Shown here: piece after piece, positions 12,540-23,166 of the stretch | Numbering within the stretch: the stretch's first letter is position 1 | Layout: every line of letters starts with the position of its first letter | Origin: Muscardinus avellanarius | Taxonomy: Eukaryota > Chordata > Mammalia > Rodentia > Gliridae | DNA: 64,000 nt | Assembly (NCBI GenBank): GCA_963383645.1 | Contig: OY726569.1 | Location: 27,713,070-27,777,069, forward strand | Direction of reading: 5' to 3' | Notes under the pieces: generated by a model | Told to the model about the DNA's origin: nothing | The model's input: the letters and a program-made list of their open reading frames with translations, nothing else | Database searches by the model: none | Position numbers and translations under genes: made by a program

Positions 12540-13060
12540 AACTCCCGTGTCCCCCAATCAAAACCCACACTTCCCGGCGTCCACAAAGGCCCGCCACAGC
12601 GAAGGCGCACACACAGAGCACACACACACAGAGCCCACTAAGCTTTTCTCCCGGGACACGCAGGTCCCCACAGTCTTTATTGGAAGCTCCTCCGGGTCTG
12701 CGGGCGCCGCCTGCTGCGGGGCAGCGCTGGACGCCGCCGGCCACTCTGAGCAGCACCAGGAGGGAGCACGGGCAGGACTCGGGCGTGCAGGGGCCCAGCG
12801 GCCATTACCTCTGAGCCTGGAGCACCTGCTCCCGAAGCCCATTGAGCCGCGGGCATTGGTACCAGCCCTGCGCTCACGCGCCTGCGCGTTGCCCACGTGA
12901 GGCCGCAAAGTAAACCAGGAGCCGTTGGACCTGTGCGTGCACGCGCCAGGGTGACAGGAGCGGGGGGGGGGGGGGGGGGGGGCATAATCATATGCGTGCG
13001 CATGCGCAGGAGGAAAAGCTTGGCCCAGGAGGTCTTGCAAGACAGGGCCGGAGCCGCCTT
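12540..13060 (-). repeat. CpG-rich, LTR-like block with AATAAA on the minus strand
   Basis: A strikingly CpG-rich stretch in an AT-rich region. Read on the minus strand it has a CpG-rich U3-like part, AATAAAGACTG (AATAAA at 12681-12676), then a GT-rich U5-like part, and near its end GATTGGGGGACACGGGA, which could be a worn primer-binding site. It could equally be another GC-rich repeat. The 117-164 residue open frames here look like shadows of base composition. Confidence 0.4.
12962..12982 (+). repeat. Run of 21 guanines
   Basis: Uninterrupted G21 within the CpG-rich block, followed after 9 bases by alternating GCGTGCGCATGCGC, a purine-pyrimidine stretch of Z-DNA type. Confidence 0.95.
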
Positions 13061-13785
13061 GTGGGTGAGGCAGCGCATCCTCATGGATCTTCTGCGGCCT
13101 CCCTTCTTAAAAATCACAATTGGAGACAAGCCATCCTTGTATTCCATACCACTCTCACTGAAACATTTCACACAGATCCATCCTGAACCCAGAGCTTTGA
13201 CCCACTTTAGACCATGATGTTTGATTTGTGCTCACAGATCCTTTCAGAAAACACTGTGTCTTTTTTTTCCTAGTCCATCTGAAGCTTCCATTAAAGAACA
13301 GTTCTGGAAAGAATTTCAGGCCTGAAAAACACTCAAAATTTGTACCGACTCCAAACATGGGTTTTTCTGGCCGCATTTACTGTAGTGAAAACATTTATTT
13401 AAAATGGACAGTTCTCCTAATAAATTCTAATTTGGAAATAATTATTTGAATGTTTTTGTTATTCCTTTCATCAAAACTTAGTCATTTAGACCAATTATAG
13501 TCATCAGAACAGGTATCGTGGGACCAAATTTACCCTCCACCTGCTTGATGTAATATCAGGTAAGACAGGCCTGTCATTCAGATTTTCTGGTTTCTGGGGA
13601 GTGCTCCATTTGGAACCACGGAAAAGTGGGACACTGCTTTATTTTCCCGGTCCATGCCTGCCACTGTGATGACAGCCAAAGGCTCTGGTAAATTGTCTGT
13701 TGGTCTGGAAATTTTTATTGTGGTATTTTTCTTTCTGTAGTCCATCGCTTTGTTTTGTCTCTGTGGTTTGATGTTGACATGGGGC
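13061..13785 (+). other. Probable leader/LTR sequence of a class I ERV
   Basis: Directly precedes a gammaretrovirus-like gag start. No clear LTR ends were found. Confidence 0.35.
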
Positions 13786-14048
13786 AGGGATCATCCTCCA
13801 CAGAGACCCTGTCTACCTTGGAATATTTTCTTAAAAATTGTCAGAATTTCAATAAACGGGGAGAACATTATGGCTTAAGAGTTGATGCTTTCACTTTAAA
13901 AACATTTTGTGAGCTTGATTGGCCAACATATGGTGTCGGATGGCCCTCAAATGGCACTTTAATAAAAATATTTGTTTTGCAGTTCAAAATGCCTGACTTC
14001 TCCTTAGAAGCTGTAGAAGTCAACAAGAAAAAATCATTTAAAAAGTGA
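13786..14048 (+). pseudogene. Gammaretrovirus-like gag (matrix) remnant
   Basis: An open frame starts upstream at 13755, but the likely gag start is the in-frame ATG at 13786, which gives MGQG, an N-myristoylation-type start as in gammaretroviral matrix. Further similarity includes the tryptophan/proline segments DWPTYGVGWPSNGTL. After about 13970 similarity is lost and a new sequence follows. Only the first 60 or so gag codons survive. Confidence 0.6.
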
Positions 14049-14143
14049 GTAAAAGAAAATTATTTAAAATTTCAAGCTATCTTTCTATGAAAATAAAATA
14101 TATTTTTAATTCTTTGTTAAAAAATACTCTTAACCCATTAAAC

Positions 14144-14510
14144 AGAGGCACTGGCATGTAGTCCCAGCTTCTTGGAGGGCTGAGAGAGAAGGACTGCAAG
14201 TTCAAGACCAGTCTGGTTAACTTACCAAGACACTGTCTCAAAGAAAAAAAATCACTCTTAAGATGAAAATCCCATTTCAAAATGGAAAACTACATTTTTT
14301 AGACTCTATCTCAAAGGAAAAAAATCACTCTTAAGGTAAAAAGCCCATTTCAAAATGGAAAACTCATTTTTAATTTGTTTTTCTTTTTTATTTTGTTTGT
14401 GTCAGTGTCTCCTTATGTGAGCCAGGTTAGCTCTGAACTCCTGGGCTCAATGGATCTGCCTACCTCAGTCTCCTGAGGATCTGGAACAATAGGCACCCAC
14501 CATGGTACAT
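14144..14510. repeat. B1-like SINE pieces and a 70-bp tandem duplication
   Basis: A plus-strand B1-like piece (14144-14249) and a minus-strand B1-like piece (14392-14510). Between them a unit containing AATCACTCTTAAG and CCCATTTCAAAATGGAAAAC is present twice (about 14228-14297 and 14305-14370). Confidence 0.65.
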
Positions 14511-14531
14511 GCTCTGTAGTACTTATCCTTT

Positions 14532-15110
14532 TTTAATATAATTTTATTAGTGCATTGTAGTCAAACATCACAATGGAATACAAGACTTGTGAGGATTTCC
14601 AAGCACACATCATCCAATTCACCCTTATCCAATCCCCATCCCACTCCCTCCCCTCCCTCAATCTCATATTTGATTTAGTGATTAACTTTAAATTTTTGTT
14701 TACATACATCATGTGTTGTAAAGAGATTCCATCTTCCCCCATCCCATTCTCTCTGATTGGTCATCTTAATTGCTCCTCCATAGGGCCCCTTCTTCAATCA
14801 GATTTCCTCCTATTACTCATTTCTTCCTAGTTTTTGTATTAGGGAAAGCATCTGATTTTTTGTTCATTTTCTGTGATATTTTGCAGACAAGGCAGGCCTC
14901 AATCCCGACCTCATTGCCAGCACTGGCCTTACCCCTCGGCAGGCTTCGATCCCGACCTCAAAGGCCCCAGCACTGGCCTTGCCTCACGGCAGGCTCTGAT
15001 CCTGGCCTTGCTGGCCCTGGCACCGGCCTCACCCCTCTGCAGGCTCCGAAACCAACCTCTGAGGTTCCAGCACCAGCCTTGCCTTATGGAAGGCTCTGAT
15101 CCTGGCCTCG
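14532..15110 (-). mobile_element. 5'-truncated copy of the SVA-like composite element
   Basis: On the minus strand: GC-rich VNTR (15110-14886; about 50-bp units with GAGCCTGCC), a short junction with CAGAAAATGAAC, then L1 3' UTR (14880-14532). The same VNTR/L1 junction is present in the complete copy at 54597. Flanks CTGTAGTACTTATCC (14514) and CTGTAGTGCTTATC (15111) form an imperfect target duplication, so this is a separate insertion. Confidence 0.75.
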
Positions 15111-15154
15111 CTGTAGTGCTTATCTTTAACAAAGAACTCAAGTGCAGAATATAT

Positions 15155-15295
15155 AAAAAGTTCTTTTGTAGGCTTCAGTTACTTATTGAGGCCCTCTGCA
15201 ACTTAGAGAGACCCTGTTTCAAAATAAAGAATAAAAAACAGGCTTGAGGGTGTAGCGTGGAGGTAGAATCCCAAATTTGGTCCCCAGTGTCACAC
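15155..15295 (+). repeat. SINE type B, partial
   Basis: Lacks the left end. Keeps CTACTTATTGAGGCCC, the TTTCAAAATAAAGAATAAA linker and the right arm. Confidence 0.75.
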
Positions 15296-15299
15296 ACAC

Positions 15300-15996
15300 A
15301 AATAAAGTTTGATCAATAAGAAGAAAAAATGGTGAGCATTTAGATACTTCAGAAATATGATAAGCAATATCTAAGAAGCATAAAAAAATCACTTAGTATC
15401 ATTACTCATTAAGGAAATGAAAATAAAACTCCATTTGGTGTTTTCTCTGTGTTCTTTCACACAGGCAAGAGGAAATGACCCCAGGGGCACAGGGAAAAAT
15501 AATGACGACCTCCAGGGGAAGGGATGGTTATGTTTTCCAGAATCTTCCAACATGTGACAAGAAGAAAGATCAGTAAGAAGCCACAGACTTGGACATTGGA
15601 GGAAAGGGAGGTGATGGATGAGGTCCCCCTCCACTCCCTACCATGTGACCCCTTAGCAGGACAGGAGGCAGAACCCTGGAAGCTAGAAGTGGAGATATCA
15701 GAGAATCCAGGTGCCTTGAGACTCCAAACATCGCGAGACAGATTTCAGAAGTTGAGAGACTACAGATGTCCCTAGAGAATCAGCATGCTTATAAAACCTC
15801 AATACTTCTGCTCTACATGACTCACTCAGCTGACCAGAATTACACATGGCTCTCCAAACACATGGCTCATCAGTTCCTTCCCCCACGGCTGGCTGACTCC
15901 CCAAAGGTGTCAGGTTCTTATTGAAGCTGTTGTTAATAACCTAGTTAGTACTTGCCTCCTTCGCAATTTCCCCAAACTCTATTTTCAATGTTAATC
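15300..15996 (+). repeat. Probable 5' LTR region of a class I-like ERV
   Basis: No gene seen. It directly precedes a recognisable primer-binding site, so its right part is expected to be LTR. Boundaries could not be fixed. Confidence 0.35.
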
Positions 15997-16014
15997 TGGT
16001 GCCAAAACCTGGGA
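15997..16014 (+). other. Retroviral primer-binding site, tRNA-Phe type
   Basis: TGGTGCCAAAACCTGGGA matches the complement of the tRNA-Phe 3' end at 16 of 18 positions. Both differences are CG-to-CA or CG-to-TG changes, as expected from CpG decay. Confidence 0.7.
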
Positions 16015-16089
16015 GGATTTATTTTTTTTTTTTTGTATTTTTTCCTTTTCTTCCCTCTCTTTTTGACCCTTGAACTCTCCAACCTGCCA

Positions 16090-16520
16090 GCTGCTTGACC
16101 ATGAGGTCCTGCACCTATGCTCAGCCCACAGGTGCAGCTCCGCCAGCTGCCACCGCCACTGCATCTGCAGCCACCACCATGTGCAGGCTGCCATCGGGTT
16201 CAGGCTGCTGCCACATTCTGGCTTCATGCCCTGCTGCCACCACTGGAACTTCTCCCTGCAGCCTCAGCAGGCATCTCCACCCACCTGGCCACCTGCCTCG
16301 TGCACCCTGCAGCTGCTTGGGCCCCACTGCTTGCCTGTCAGCTATGCGCCCGCCACTGCTGTTCTGGCTCAGCACTCCTGCTGCTGCTGGAACCTCCACT
16401 CGAGGCCACAGCCCCTGGAGCCAGCTGGCACCTCTGCCTGCCTGGTGACTCCACATGCACCCTGTGGCCACTTGCCCGCCATTGTTGTTCTAGCTCAGAG
16501 CTCCTGCATCCTGCAGAGGT
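16090..16520 (+). repeat. GC-rich tandem duplication, about 135-bp unit
   Basis: The block around CCCGCCACTGCTGTTCT recurs as CCCGCCATTGTTGTTCT about 130 bases later, with similar upstream sequence. It gives open frames in several phases on both strands, so the 116-211 residue frames are unlikely to be genes. Confidence 0.6.
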
Positions 16521-17039
16521 CTTTCAAACAGGGTAAGCTCCCTCCCTTTCCCTTGGTCAGCATGTTCTGGCTTCTTGCTTCTCTGGACTTGGGTCCTCCC
16601 TTTCTGCCAGTCCACTGGGACCCCGAAATCCAAGCGCTAGATGACCCACTTTCCCCGGTCCACTGGGACCTCCCTCCAGATGACCAGGTTGTCCTCTGGT
16701 TTTAAGAAGGGATTGAGACATCTTTCCCAATCTCTTAACCCCTGTTTCTGAACGATTGATCCAGAAAATGGGGACACCAGTTTCCTGTTCTTTGTTTATA
16801 CCTGTGGACCAATTATGGGAAGTTGAACCTCCAAACTAGCAGAGGACTTATGCCCTGAGTGCCTGTCTGGCCTTAATACGAGTTATATAATGGGTTTCAG
16901 TGGCCCAAGAATGGTCAGCAAGTTTTGTAAGCAGTCCATTCCAATGTTGGAAGTCATTTATGTCCAGGCTTTCTTTTTCCTACACTCCCATCCCTCCAAA
17001 CACTCTCCCCTGTCAGCCGCTATTTTCCCATTAGCCACT

Positions 17040-17230
17040 GTTCGTGATAGCACGCAGTTGCTACCTTATGATGTCACAACTGCCATCTTGGTCACGATCT
17101 TGTGATGTTACACAGTCATAACCTTGCGACATTGTGCAGTCGCCATCTTGGTTCCCACCAGCCTGCAATTTTGCTGAGTCACAGGCACAGTCTCCATTTT
17201 GTGGTGATGTGTGGTTGCCAGTTTTTCACC
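17040..17230 (+). repeat. Short degenerate tandem repeats with GCCATCTTGGT
   Basis: Units of about 55-60 bases ending in GCCATCTTGGT or a variant repeat three times. The reverse complement, ACCAAGATGGC, holds the YY1 core AAGATGGC. Lies within the ERV interior. Confidence 0.55.
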
Positions 17231-17670
17231 TGGCTGGGTTGCACACACCTCTTTCTGAGGACCCTGATCCATAGGATCTTTCCTCACCGCCCCAGCCACC
17301 ATCCTATCCCAGGACAGTCTCCCACTATAACCCACTCCATTCCCCCTGCCATCCTCCCTTAAGGGACCAATTTAGGAAGCTTTTACCCTCTATACCTGCT
17401 TAGATCCATCAACTGAGGCAGGATCGGTGGTATTGGCAATTCATTTTATTGGGCAATCAGCTCCTGATATTCAGAAAAAATTAAGAAAGGCTGAGGACAG
17501 TTCTGAAACCCCTCTCCAAGATTTGGTAAACATGGCATTTAAAATCTTTAATTCCAGAGAGGAACAGGTGGAGATGTAGCATATACTCCGACTTTGCCAG
17601 AAGGCAGATTTGCAGGCCTGAGCCCTGGTAGCTGCCCTGCAGCTGGTGGAGGAGACTCAGCCCTTGGGTT

Positions 17671-17969
17671 TGTTAAGTTTTTTAGGCTCAATAAAAAAGG
17701 CGAGAGAGACTGGTGTGCCAAAAAGAATTTTAATACGGTATTCTCTCAGGGATAGGAGCTGGACTGCTCCTGAAGACCTCTGAGCTCCTCCAATGCTGGA
17801 AAGGAAATGCCCTTCCTTTTAAAGTTTATGTCTTATGGGTGGGGTTACATGTTGAATCCACACCCCTCTCGCGATATTGCCTGTCTCAAGATATCGCCCA
17901 ACAGAGTCTCCTCTTTTTCTAAAGTCCTGCCCCTTGGGACCCAACCTGTCAGGGGTGATGAGTGCCACA
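17671..17969 (-). repeat. LTR-like insertion within gag
   Basis: On the minus strand it runs TGTGGC...TTAACA (TG...CA ends, about 299 bp) with a TTTAAAAGG TATA-like box. The gag-like reading continues on both sides, which suggests a solo LTR. No clear target duplication. Confidence 0.4.
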
Positions 17970-18310
17970 TAAAGGTGAAGGACTGCAACAACAACTACTA
18001 CCTCCAGGAACCTGCCTCAACTGTGGCAAGGCCACACCCAACAATCAGACCGTGCCTGGTGTGCAGCCAGGAGGGCCACTGGAACAGTGCCCTTGAAAGA
18101 GCGGTAAGCCCCAGGTTCCTCAACACAGAGGGACCACCTTTCCAGACCAGGCTCCGCCATTAGCCCTACTCAGCCTGGCCAAAGACTGATGACTCCTGGA
18201 CTCCTCAACCTTGATCATCCTTGCCAGCCCAGGGTCACTCTCAAGGTAGCGGGTAAGCCAGTCTCCTTTTTGGTTGCCTGCTCAGTCCTTCCATCCTTTT
18301 CAGGTCCTAG

Positions 18311-19120
18311 TTTGCCTGAAATTCCAATGGGCTTTCAGTTATATTCTCATTTCAATTTTTAATTTTCCATTTAGTGGAAAAGAATTTGAGTGGCTAAAAA
18401 TGTTTCAGTAATTTTCTTTTGACCAAAAAAGAAATCTTAGTTGTAGAATAATTATAAAATCCAGGAAAGCAAAAGGAAAAAATAAAATCATCTATTACTT
18501 CATGTCTGGGGAAAAGTGTTAGGATTTGGTAGAACATTCCTGTTGAGTTTCTGCTTAGTCACATATAATGAAGATGTTCTTAACAAAGAGGGAGTGCACC
18601 ACACTTTCCATCTAGAATCTTCCTTTCTCTCCAGTATATTGCTAGTATTGTCTCATGTCAAATATTTTTTCTACCAAACAAGTCCTGATGTGAACATTGT
18701 TTCCACAAGAAAACAACACAGTGCTCCCTTGCAGGAGGAGCTTGGCATGAAGGCCTCAGAGACAGTTGTCCCCATGAAGGAGGACACCTCATTGACCTCA
18801 TTGTCTTTCTGACCTGTGTTTTTTTCTTTTCTTTTTTTAACTTGTTGTTTTCTAAGTTGTTCTTTCCCTCGGTTTTCCAGGGTCACAGGCCAGTTAGATA
18901 AGTATCCTGGACAGAAATGGAAACTGCCCCTTGAGCAACAATGGTTTCCTTGGAGCCAACAAGACTCTGCACAACCTGTCCCAGGACAGTGACCAACCAG
19001 ACCACCACCTGATCGAGATGAATGTATAGATTTCTCTGAGTCATATGGATGTTGTAATACAATTAATTCTTTGCATGGATTAAATAATATATTCAATTTA
19101 TTTTATCAGTGTTTTTGTTT
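18311..19120. other. Intergenic, nothing recognised
   Basis: A heptamer-like CACAGTG lies at 18717-18723, but no V exon precedes it. The small open frames on both strands lack domains. Confidence 0.5.
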
Positions 19121-19121
19121 G

Positions 19122-19285
19122 TTTTTTGGTTTAGGGATTGAAACTGAGTTGAAATTTAGGGATTGAATTGAAACAGGATCTCACTAAGTTGCTGAGAGGC
19201 TTACTAGGTTTCTGAGGCTGGCCTCAACCTGCAGTCCTCCTGTTTTAGCCTCCAAAGTACTGGAATTACCAGTGTTTTGAATTTT
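19122..19285 (-). repeat. SINE, minus strand, degraded
   Basis: Keeps the left arm (GCTGAGGCTGGCC-type) and the linker; the right arm is eroded. Confidence 0.6.
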
Positions 19286-19289
19286 TTAT

Positions 19290-20045
19290 CATAGAGGTCT
19301 TTTGACTTCTTGGTTAAATTTGTTCACAGGCATTTTACTTATTTTAATTATGTTGTAAATAATGATTTACAATAATGTAATTGTATATTTACAATAATGT
19401 AATTGTATTATTTACAATAATGAAATTTCTTTCTCAGAAATCTCATTACTATTGCACAAAATTGCTAGTTATATATGTAAATTTTGTTTTCGTTATATTT
19501 GTTCGTCAGTTTTCAGTCTTTTGGTGGAGTCTTTAGGGTTTTTGTATATTGAATCATATCATTTTCAAGCAAGAATATCTTCACTTTTTACTTTCTATTC
19601 ATATGTCTTTAGTTTCTTTACCTAATTGCTCTGGCTAAAATTTCCAGTATTCTCTTGAATAAAACTGGTGAGACTGGTCATGCATGTGCAGTTCCAAATC
19701 TAAGTAGACATGCTTTCAGCTTTCCCCCATTCAGTGTGATGTTGGCTGTCGGTTTGTCATACACATACCTTTAGTATGCTGAGGTGTGTTCCTTCTATAC
19801 CCAATTTGTTCAGGGTTGTTAACTTGAAGGGATGTTGACTTGTACATACAGGCAGCAGGAAGAATTCCATCCTATATGCTCATCTTTCTTGTTTGTTAAA
19901 ATGCTTTTCTCAAGCAGTATGTAGAAAGATTTTTTTATTTTAATTCAATCAGATATTTTTATATATATTTTCATTACTGTTATATTTGGATTCAATTTTA
20001 ATATCTTGGTGATGCTTGGTGTACTCTTGATTATCTTTCTGGTTT
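19290..20045 (-). mobile_element. L1 ORF2 fragment, minus strand
   Basis: Antisense ORF2 reverse transcriptase region, recognisable around 19620-19920 by the sequence on both sides of GGTATGTG/CCTTCTATACCC. Contains a small AT-rich duplication (TTTACAATAATGTAATTGTA repeated, about 19360-19425). Confidence 0.6.
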
Positions 20046-21100
20046 TTTTTTTGGTATATTTTCTATTTGACAGAGTTTTCATTTTTCTTTAATGTTTTGG
20101 GAAAGTATATCTCTCTTTTCATAACTATCCCAAACTACATACATGGATTTATGAGTAACTATATGCACTATACTTTTTTTTTCTGTGCTCCATGTGATTC
20201 TTTTATTCTTTCAACAACAACGCCATTCTACATTTTTTTTTGGACATTCCACTTCTCCTCAGGAGTAATTTCACTCCTGCTGATTTTCTATGTTTAGAAT
20301 CACCTCAGTGGACATTTGAGGAAATGTACACAGTGTATTCAGCTGTATATAGGACAGTAATATCAGAGTTGATCAGATTACCTAATAAATTTTGTTAATA
20401 CACAACTAAAAAAAAGTAATGAAACACAAGCCATCCACATGATAATCAGAACATGAACTTCCCCTTCCTCCTCAGAGCCTTGGTCCTCACCATCCCACCT
20501 CCCTGGGGAGCTTTCCACTTGCTGCCCGAAGGTTCGTCCCTCCACCCTCTCCTCATGCACCTCTTAGAGAAACATGGACACATGAGAGTGAAGAAGCATG
20601 CCTTAGAGTTTACTGCTGTGCTATATTTCATAGATAAATAAGCAACACCACTGAAGTATACCCATAATATGCTGCAAGGAAGCAGCAGACCCCATATGTG
20701 CAAATATAGTGAGAACCCATCTGTGCAAATATAGTGAGACCCCATCTATGCTTATTGAGTTTATAAAGCAAATTTTAAAAGTTATGCATAATATGTATAA
20801 TATAAAAACTGCAAATAAAATATTATGTATTTCCTATTATTTCCTATAGTTGGCATATGACTGTCAATCTACAGTGAGTCCTGAAAGCATCACCTCTCAA
20901 TGGGGAAGATGAAGGAGGAGTCAGGGTGGCGAGTACTGAACACGCCAGGGCTGGTAGTGGAAGTTAAAGGCGATTTTGATCTGTAAGTAGCGTCTTATTA
21001 CTTTTAGTAATTAATGTATTCATGATTTTTACTAGTAGTAAACCTAATAAAAATTATAAACCATCATAAATACTTATCCATATTCTTGTCCATTCTTATC
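20046..21100. other. Intergenic, nothing recognised
   Basis: AT-rich. GTGCAAATATAGTGAGA is duplicated at about 20698 and 20724. No V segment or clear repeat. Confidence 0.5.
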
Positions 21101-21104
21101 ATTG

Positions 21105-21680
21105 TAAGACCCTAACAAGAGCCAAGCCAAAATTGTTTAATGCTCCTCCCCCAGTTTTTCAGCAGGTTAAAGCAACATCCTGCCTACCCTATAATAAATA
21201 TAGTAAGCAAAGACCAACATCCTGCTTACCCTATAGTCAACATCCTGGAACACTGAGCCTCACTCCAGGCAAGGTTGCAGTCTTGTCAGATAACATTGGG
21301 CCTCCCCCCTACTCTCAGCCATCTGTGAGTGGCTTTCACGTTTAAAAATCCCTTGTAAGTTCAGCTCTTGGTTGCAGTTTTGGAATGAGTGCTGGGCCGG
21401 GTCCCTAGCCTGGCTAGTCTGTTGTCCTTAGCCTGGCTAGTTTGTTTTTGTCCACAGTTAAATAAACTAATCTTCCAAGTTTGGTTGATGCTCTCTTTCT
21501 CCATTCCTGAGACATCGACCTGGGCACAAAAATCATAAAGGGGGGATGTTCCTCTCCTTCAGAAGTTCCCGTCTGACCTGTCCATGTGAAGATTCCTCCT
21601 GTCTCTGGATCATGCAACTTTCAGTTCTGACCCCTCTCTCAGGGTCTTCCTCTGGGTGTGTAATAAAACCTGTAATAGAT
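21105..21680 (+). repeat. Solo LTR-like sequence
   Basis: Has an LTR-like arrangement: a U3-like part with two AACATCCTGC-type repeats, a TTTAAAAATCCC TATA-like box, AATAAA at 21461-21466 and a U5-like CT-rich end. Ends not defined. Confidence 0.45.
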
Positions 21681-22586
21681 ATGTGTATTATTGTCTTATA
21701 CAATAGTTTATAAACTGGTATCTCTTATTTTATATATTCATATTATCTACTCCCCATAAAAGTCAATAAATATTTATGGATTTATTTTGAACTAAATTAC
21801 ATAAATCAAATAAATAATGAAAGATGATATCTATCCCATAAAATGGCACTTTTCAAGTGGTTCATCTCTAATCCCCACTGATGGAGGCAGCCACTCTGCC
21901 ACGACCATCTGCAGTTTCTGAGGGAGTTAGGAGCCCTCAGTGGTGGTCTGCACAGTGTGTTGGGGAAAGGTGAGGCAGAAGAGGAGGAGAGCTAGAAAAT
22001 AAATCAGGGTGGGCATCATTCACAGATCCTATTTGTCTTCTAAATGAACAAATTCTTGTTGGAAACATTTCATAGGCAGAGCATGACTTGTGAATTCAAG
22101 AAATTATGTTCACTTAATATACCATTCATGTTATAAAACAGTTTTCCTTTATCAAGTTTCCATATAATTTATTTATGAAATTCTCTGCATTTGAGAAACA
22201 GGATTACTCTGGTGACTTTTCAGAACTCTACTTAAATGAATTCAGACATTGGTCCCTCCTTAAAGTTCATCACCCTTCTTCACACATTTCCCCCCATAAA
22301 TTTCACTTGCATAAACTAGTATAAGAAAACAAGCCCTTCTACCTCCATTCACTGGAAGGATGCTCTTACCCCCTGTGCTGTCCTCACACACAATCCTCAA
22401 GCCATCCCTGCCCAGCCCTCCTGGGCCTCTGTGGGCGGGGTCTCCTGTCAGGGAGGAGGACAGAGCTCCAAAGTGTCTTGTGTTTGTGAGTCAGTGGAAC
22501 CTATTGCTGTGAGGACAAGTTTGTCTCAGCTGGAGCCTTGACGCTCTGCAGAGCAGGGACCAGACACCTCAGCAACAGACGGAGCC
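21681..22586 (+). other. Upstream region of the first V segment
   Basis: No repeat dominates. The last 200 bases (GGGCGGGG at about 22433; GTGAGTCAGTGG at about 22485) are a plausible V promoter, but no element is certain. Confidence 0.4.
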
Positions 22587-23127
22587 ATGGAGAGTAGCCC
22601 GGGGGCTCTGCTGGGGCTCCTGTGGGTGCAGGTTTGCTGTGAGTTGGGTTCTTCCCAGGTGGGCTGGGGTGTCCAGGGCTGACAGCCGGAGGGAGAGAGG
22701 GAGGGAGGGAGGGAGGGAGGGAGGGGGGCTGACAGGAAGCTCCTTGGCTGTCCTCATCCCATGGGCATCCCCTGGTGTTTTACAGGGTTGGAGACTGCAC
22801 AGTGGTTCCCTGTGACATCGCCTGTGTTTGCTTCTCTCTGTCCAAGCAGGGGTGAGAGGGATGCAGGTGGAGCAGAGTCCTGCAGCCCTGAGTGTCCAGG
22901 AGGGAGTCAGCTCTGCTCTGAGATGCAACTTTTCTACCACCATGAACGCTATGCAGTGGTTCCGGCAGAAGCCCGGGGGCGGCCTCGTCAGTCTGTTTTT
23001 CATGGCTCCAGGGACAAAGCAGAAAGGAAGGTTGACGTCAACATACAATTCTAAGGAGCGCGCCAGCTCCCTGCACATCGAGGCCTCTCAGCTGGAAGAC
23101 TCGGGCACCTACTTCTGTGCAGAGAGG
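22587..23127 (+). CDS. TCR alpha V segment, TRAV22-like (mouse TRAV13-like)
   Basis: Germline V segment of the T-cell receptor alpha chain, which contributes CDR1 and CDR2 and contacts MHC/peptide at the T-cell surface. Leader exon 22587-22638 (17 full codons, hydrophobic, MESSPGALLG...) ends at the donor GTGAGT. Intron about 211 bp, acceptor CCAAGCAG. V exon 22850-23127 is open: first cysteine in LRCNF, core tryptophan in MQWFRQ, second cysteine in TYFC, ending CAER. The second framework (PGTKQKGRL) resembles human TRAV22 and a mouse family numbered TRAV13. It is followed by a recombination signal. Likely functional. Family name is from recall, so no symbol is given. Adjacent (GGGA)n lies in the intron. 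Confidence 0.88.
22689..22727 (+). repeat. (GGGA)n in the V intron
   Basis: Simple purine tract within the leader-V intron of the first V segment. Confidence 0.9.
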
Positions 23128-23166
23128 CACAGTACTCCCAGGCGCCCTGCAGCCTGGCCCCAAAGT
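23128..23166 (+). other. 23-type recombination signal (RSS) of the TRAV22-like segment
   Basis: Heptamer CACAGTA (canonical CACAGTG), 23-bp spacer, nonamer-like CCCCAAAGT, which is poor. The last heptamer base and the nonamer deviate, so use may be low. Confidence 0.75.

Larger units (their letters stand above)
16018..18310 (+). pseudogene. Decayed class I-like ERV leader, gag and protease start
   Basis: Follows the tRNA-Phe-type primer site. 16090-16520 is GC-rich with a roughly 135-bp duplicated unit. 17380-17580 translates to a capsid C-terminal-like segment (FIGQSAPDIQKKLRKAE). 18040-18100 has one zinc-knuckle-like motif (CLVCSQEGHW) whose last cysteine is lost. 18230-18290 resembles the protease start (VTLKVAGKPVSFLV), but the active-site DTGA is missing. 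The gag is split by an LTR-like insertion at 17671. A single knuckle and the protease start point to a gamma-like virus. Confidence 0.6.

Noticed and set aside
12547..13217. Overlapping open frames of 106-164 residues on both strands
   Set aside because: The result of low stop density in CpG-rich DNA; no domain, no splice context, and frames cross the G21 run.
16070..16705. 211-residue plus-strand frame
   Set aside because: Several frames on both strands are open over the same GC-rich duplication, which sits in an ERV leader.
18717..18723. CACAGTGCTCCC, resembling a V-segment RSS start
   Set aside because: No V exon, cysteine motif or leader precedes it and no nonamer follows at 22-24 bp.
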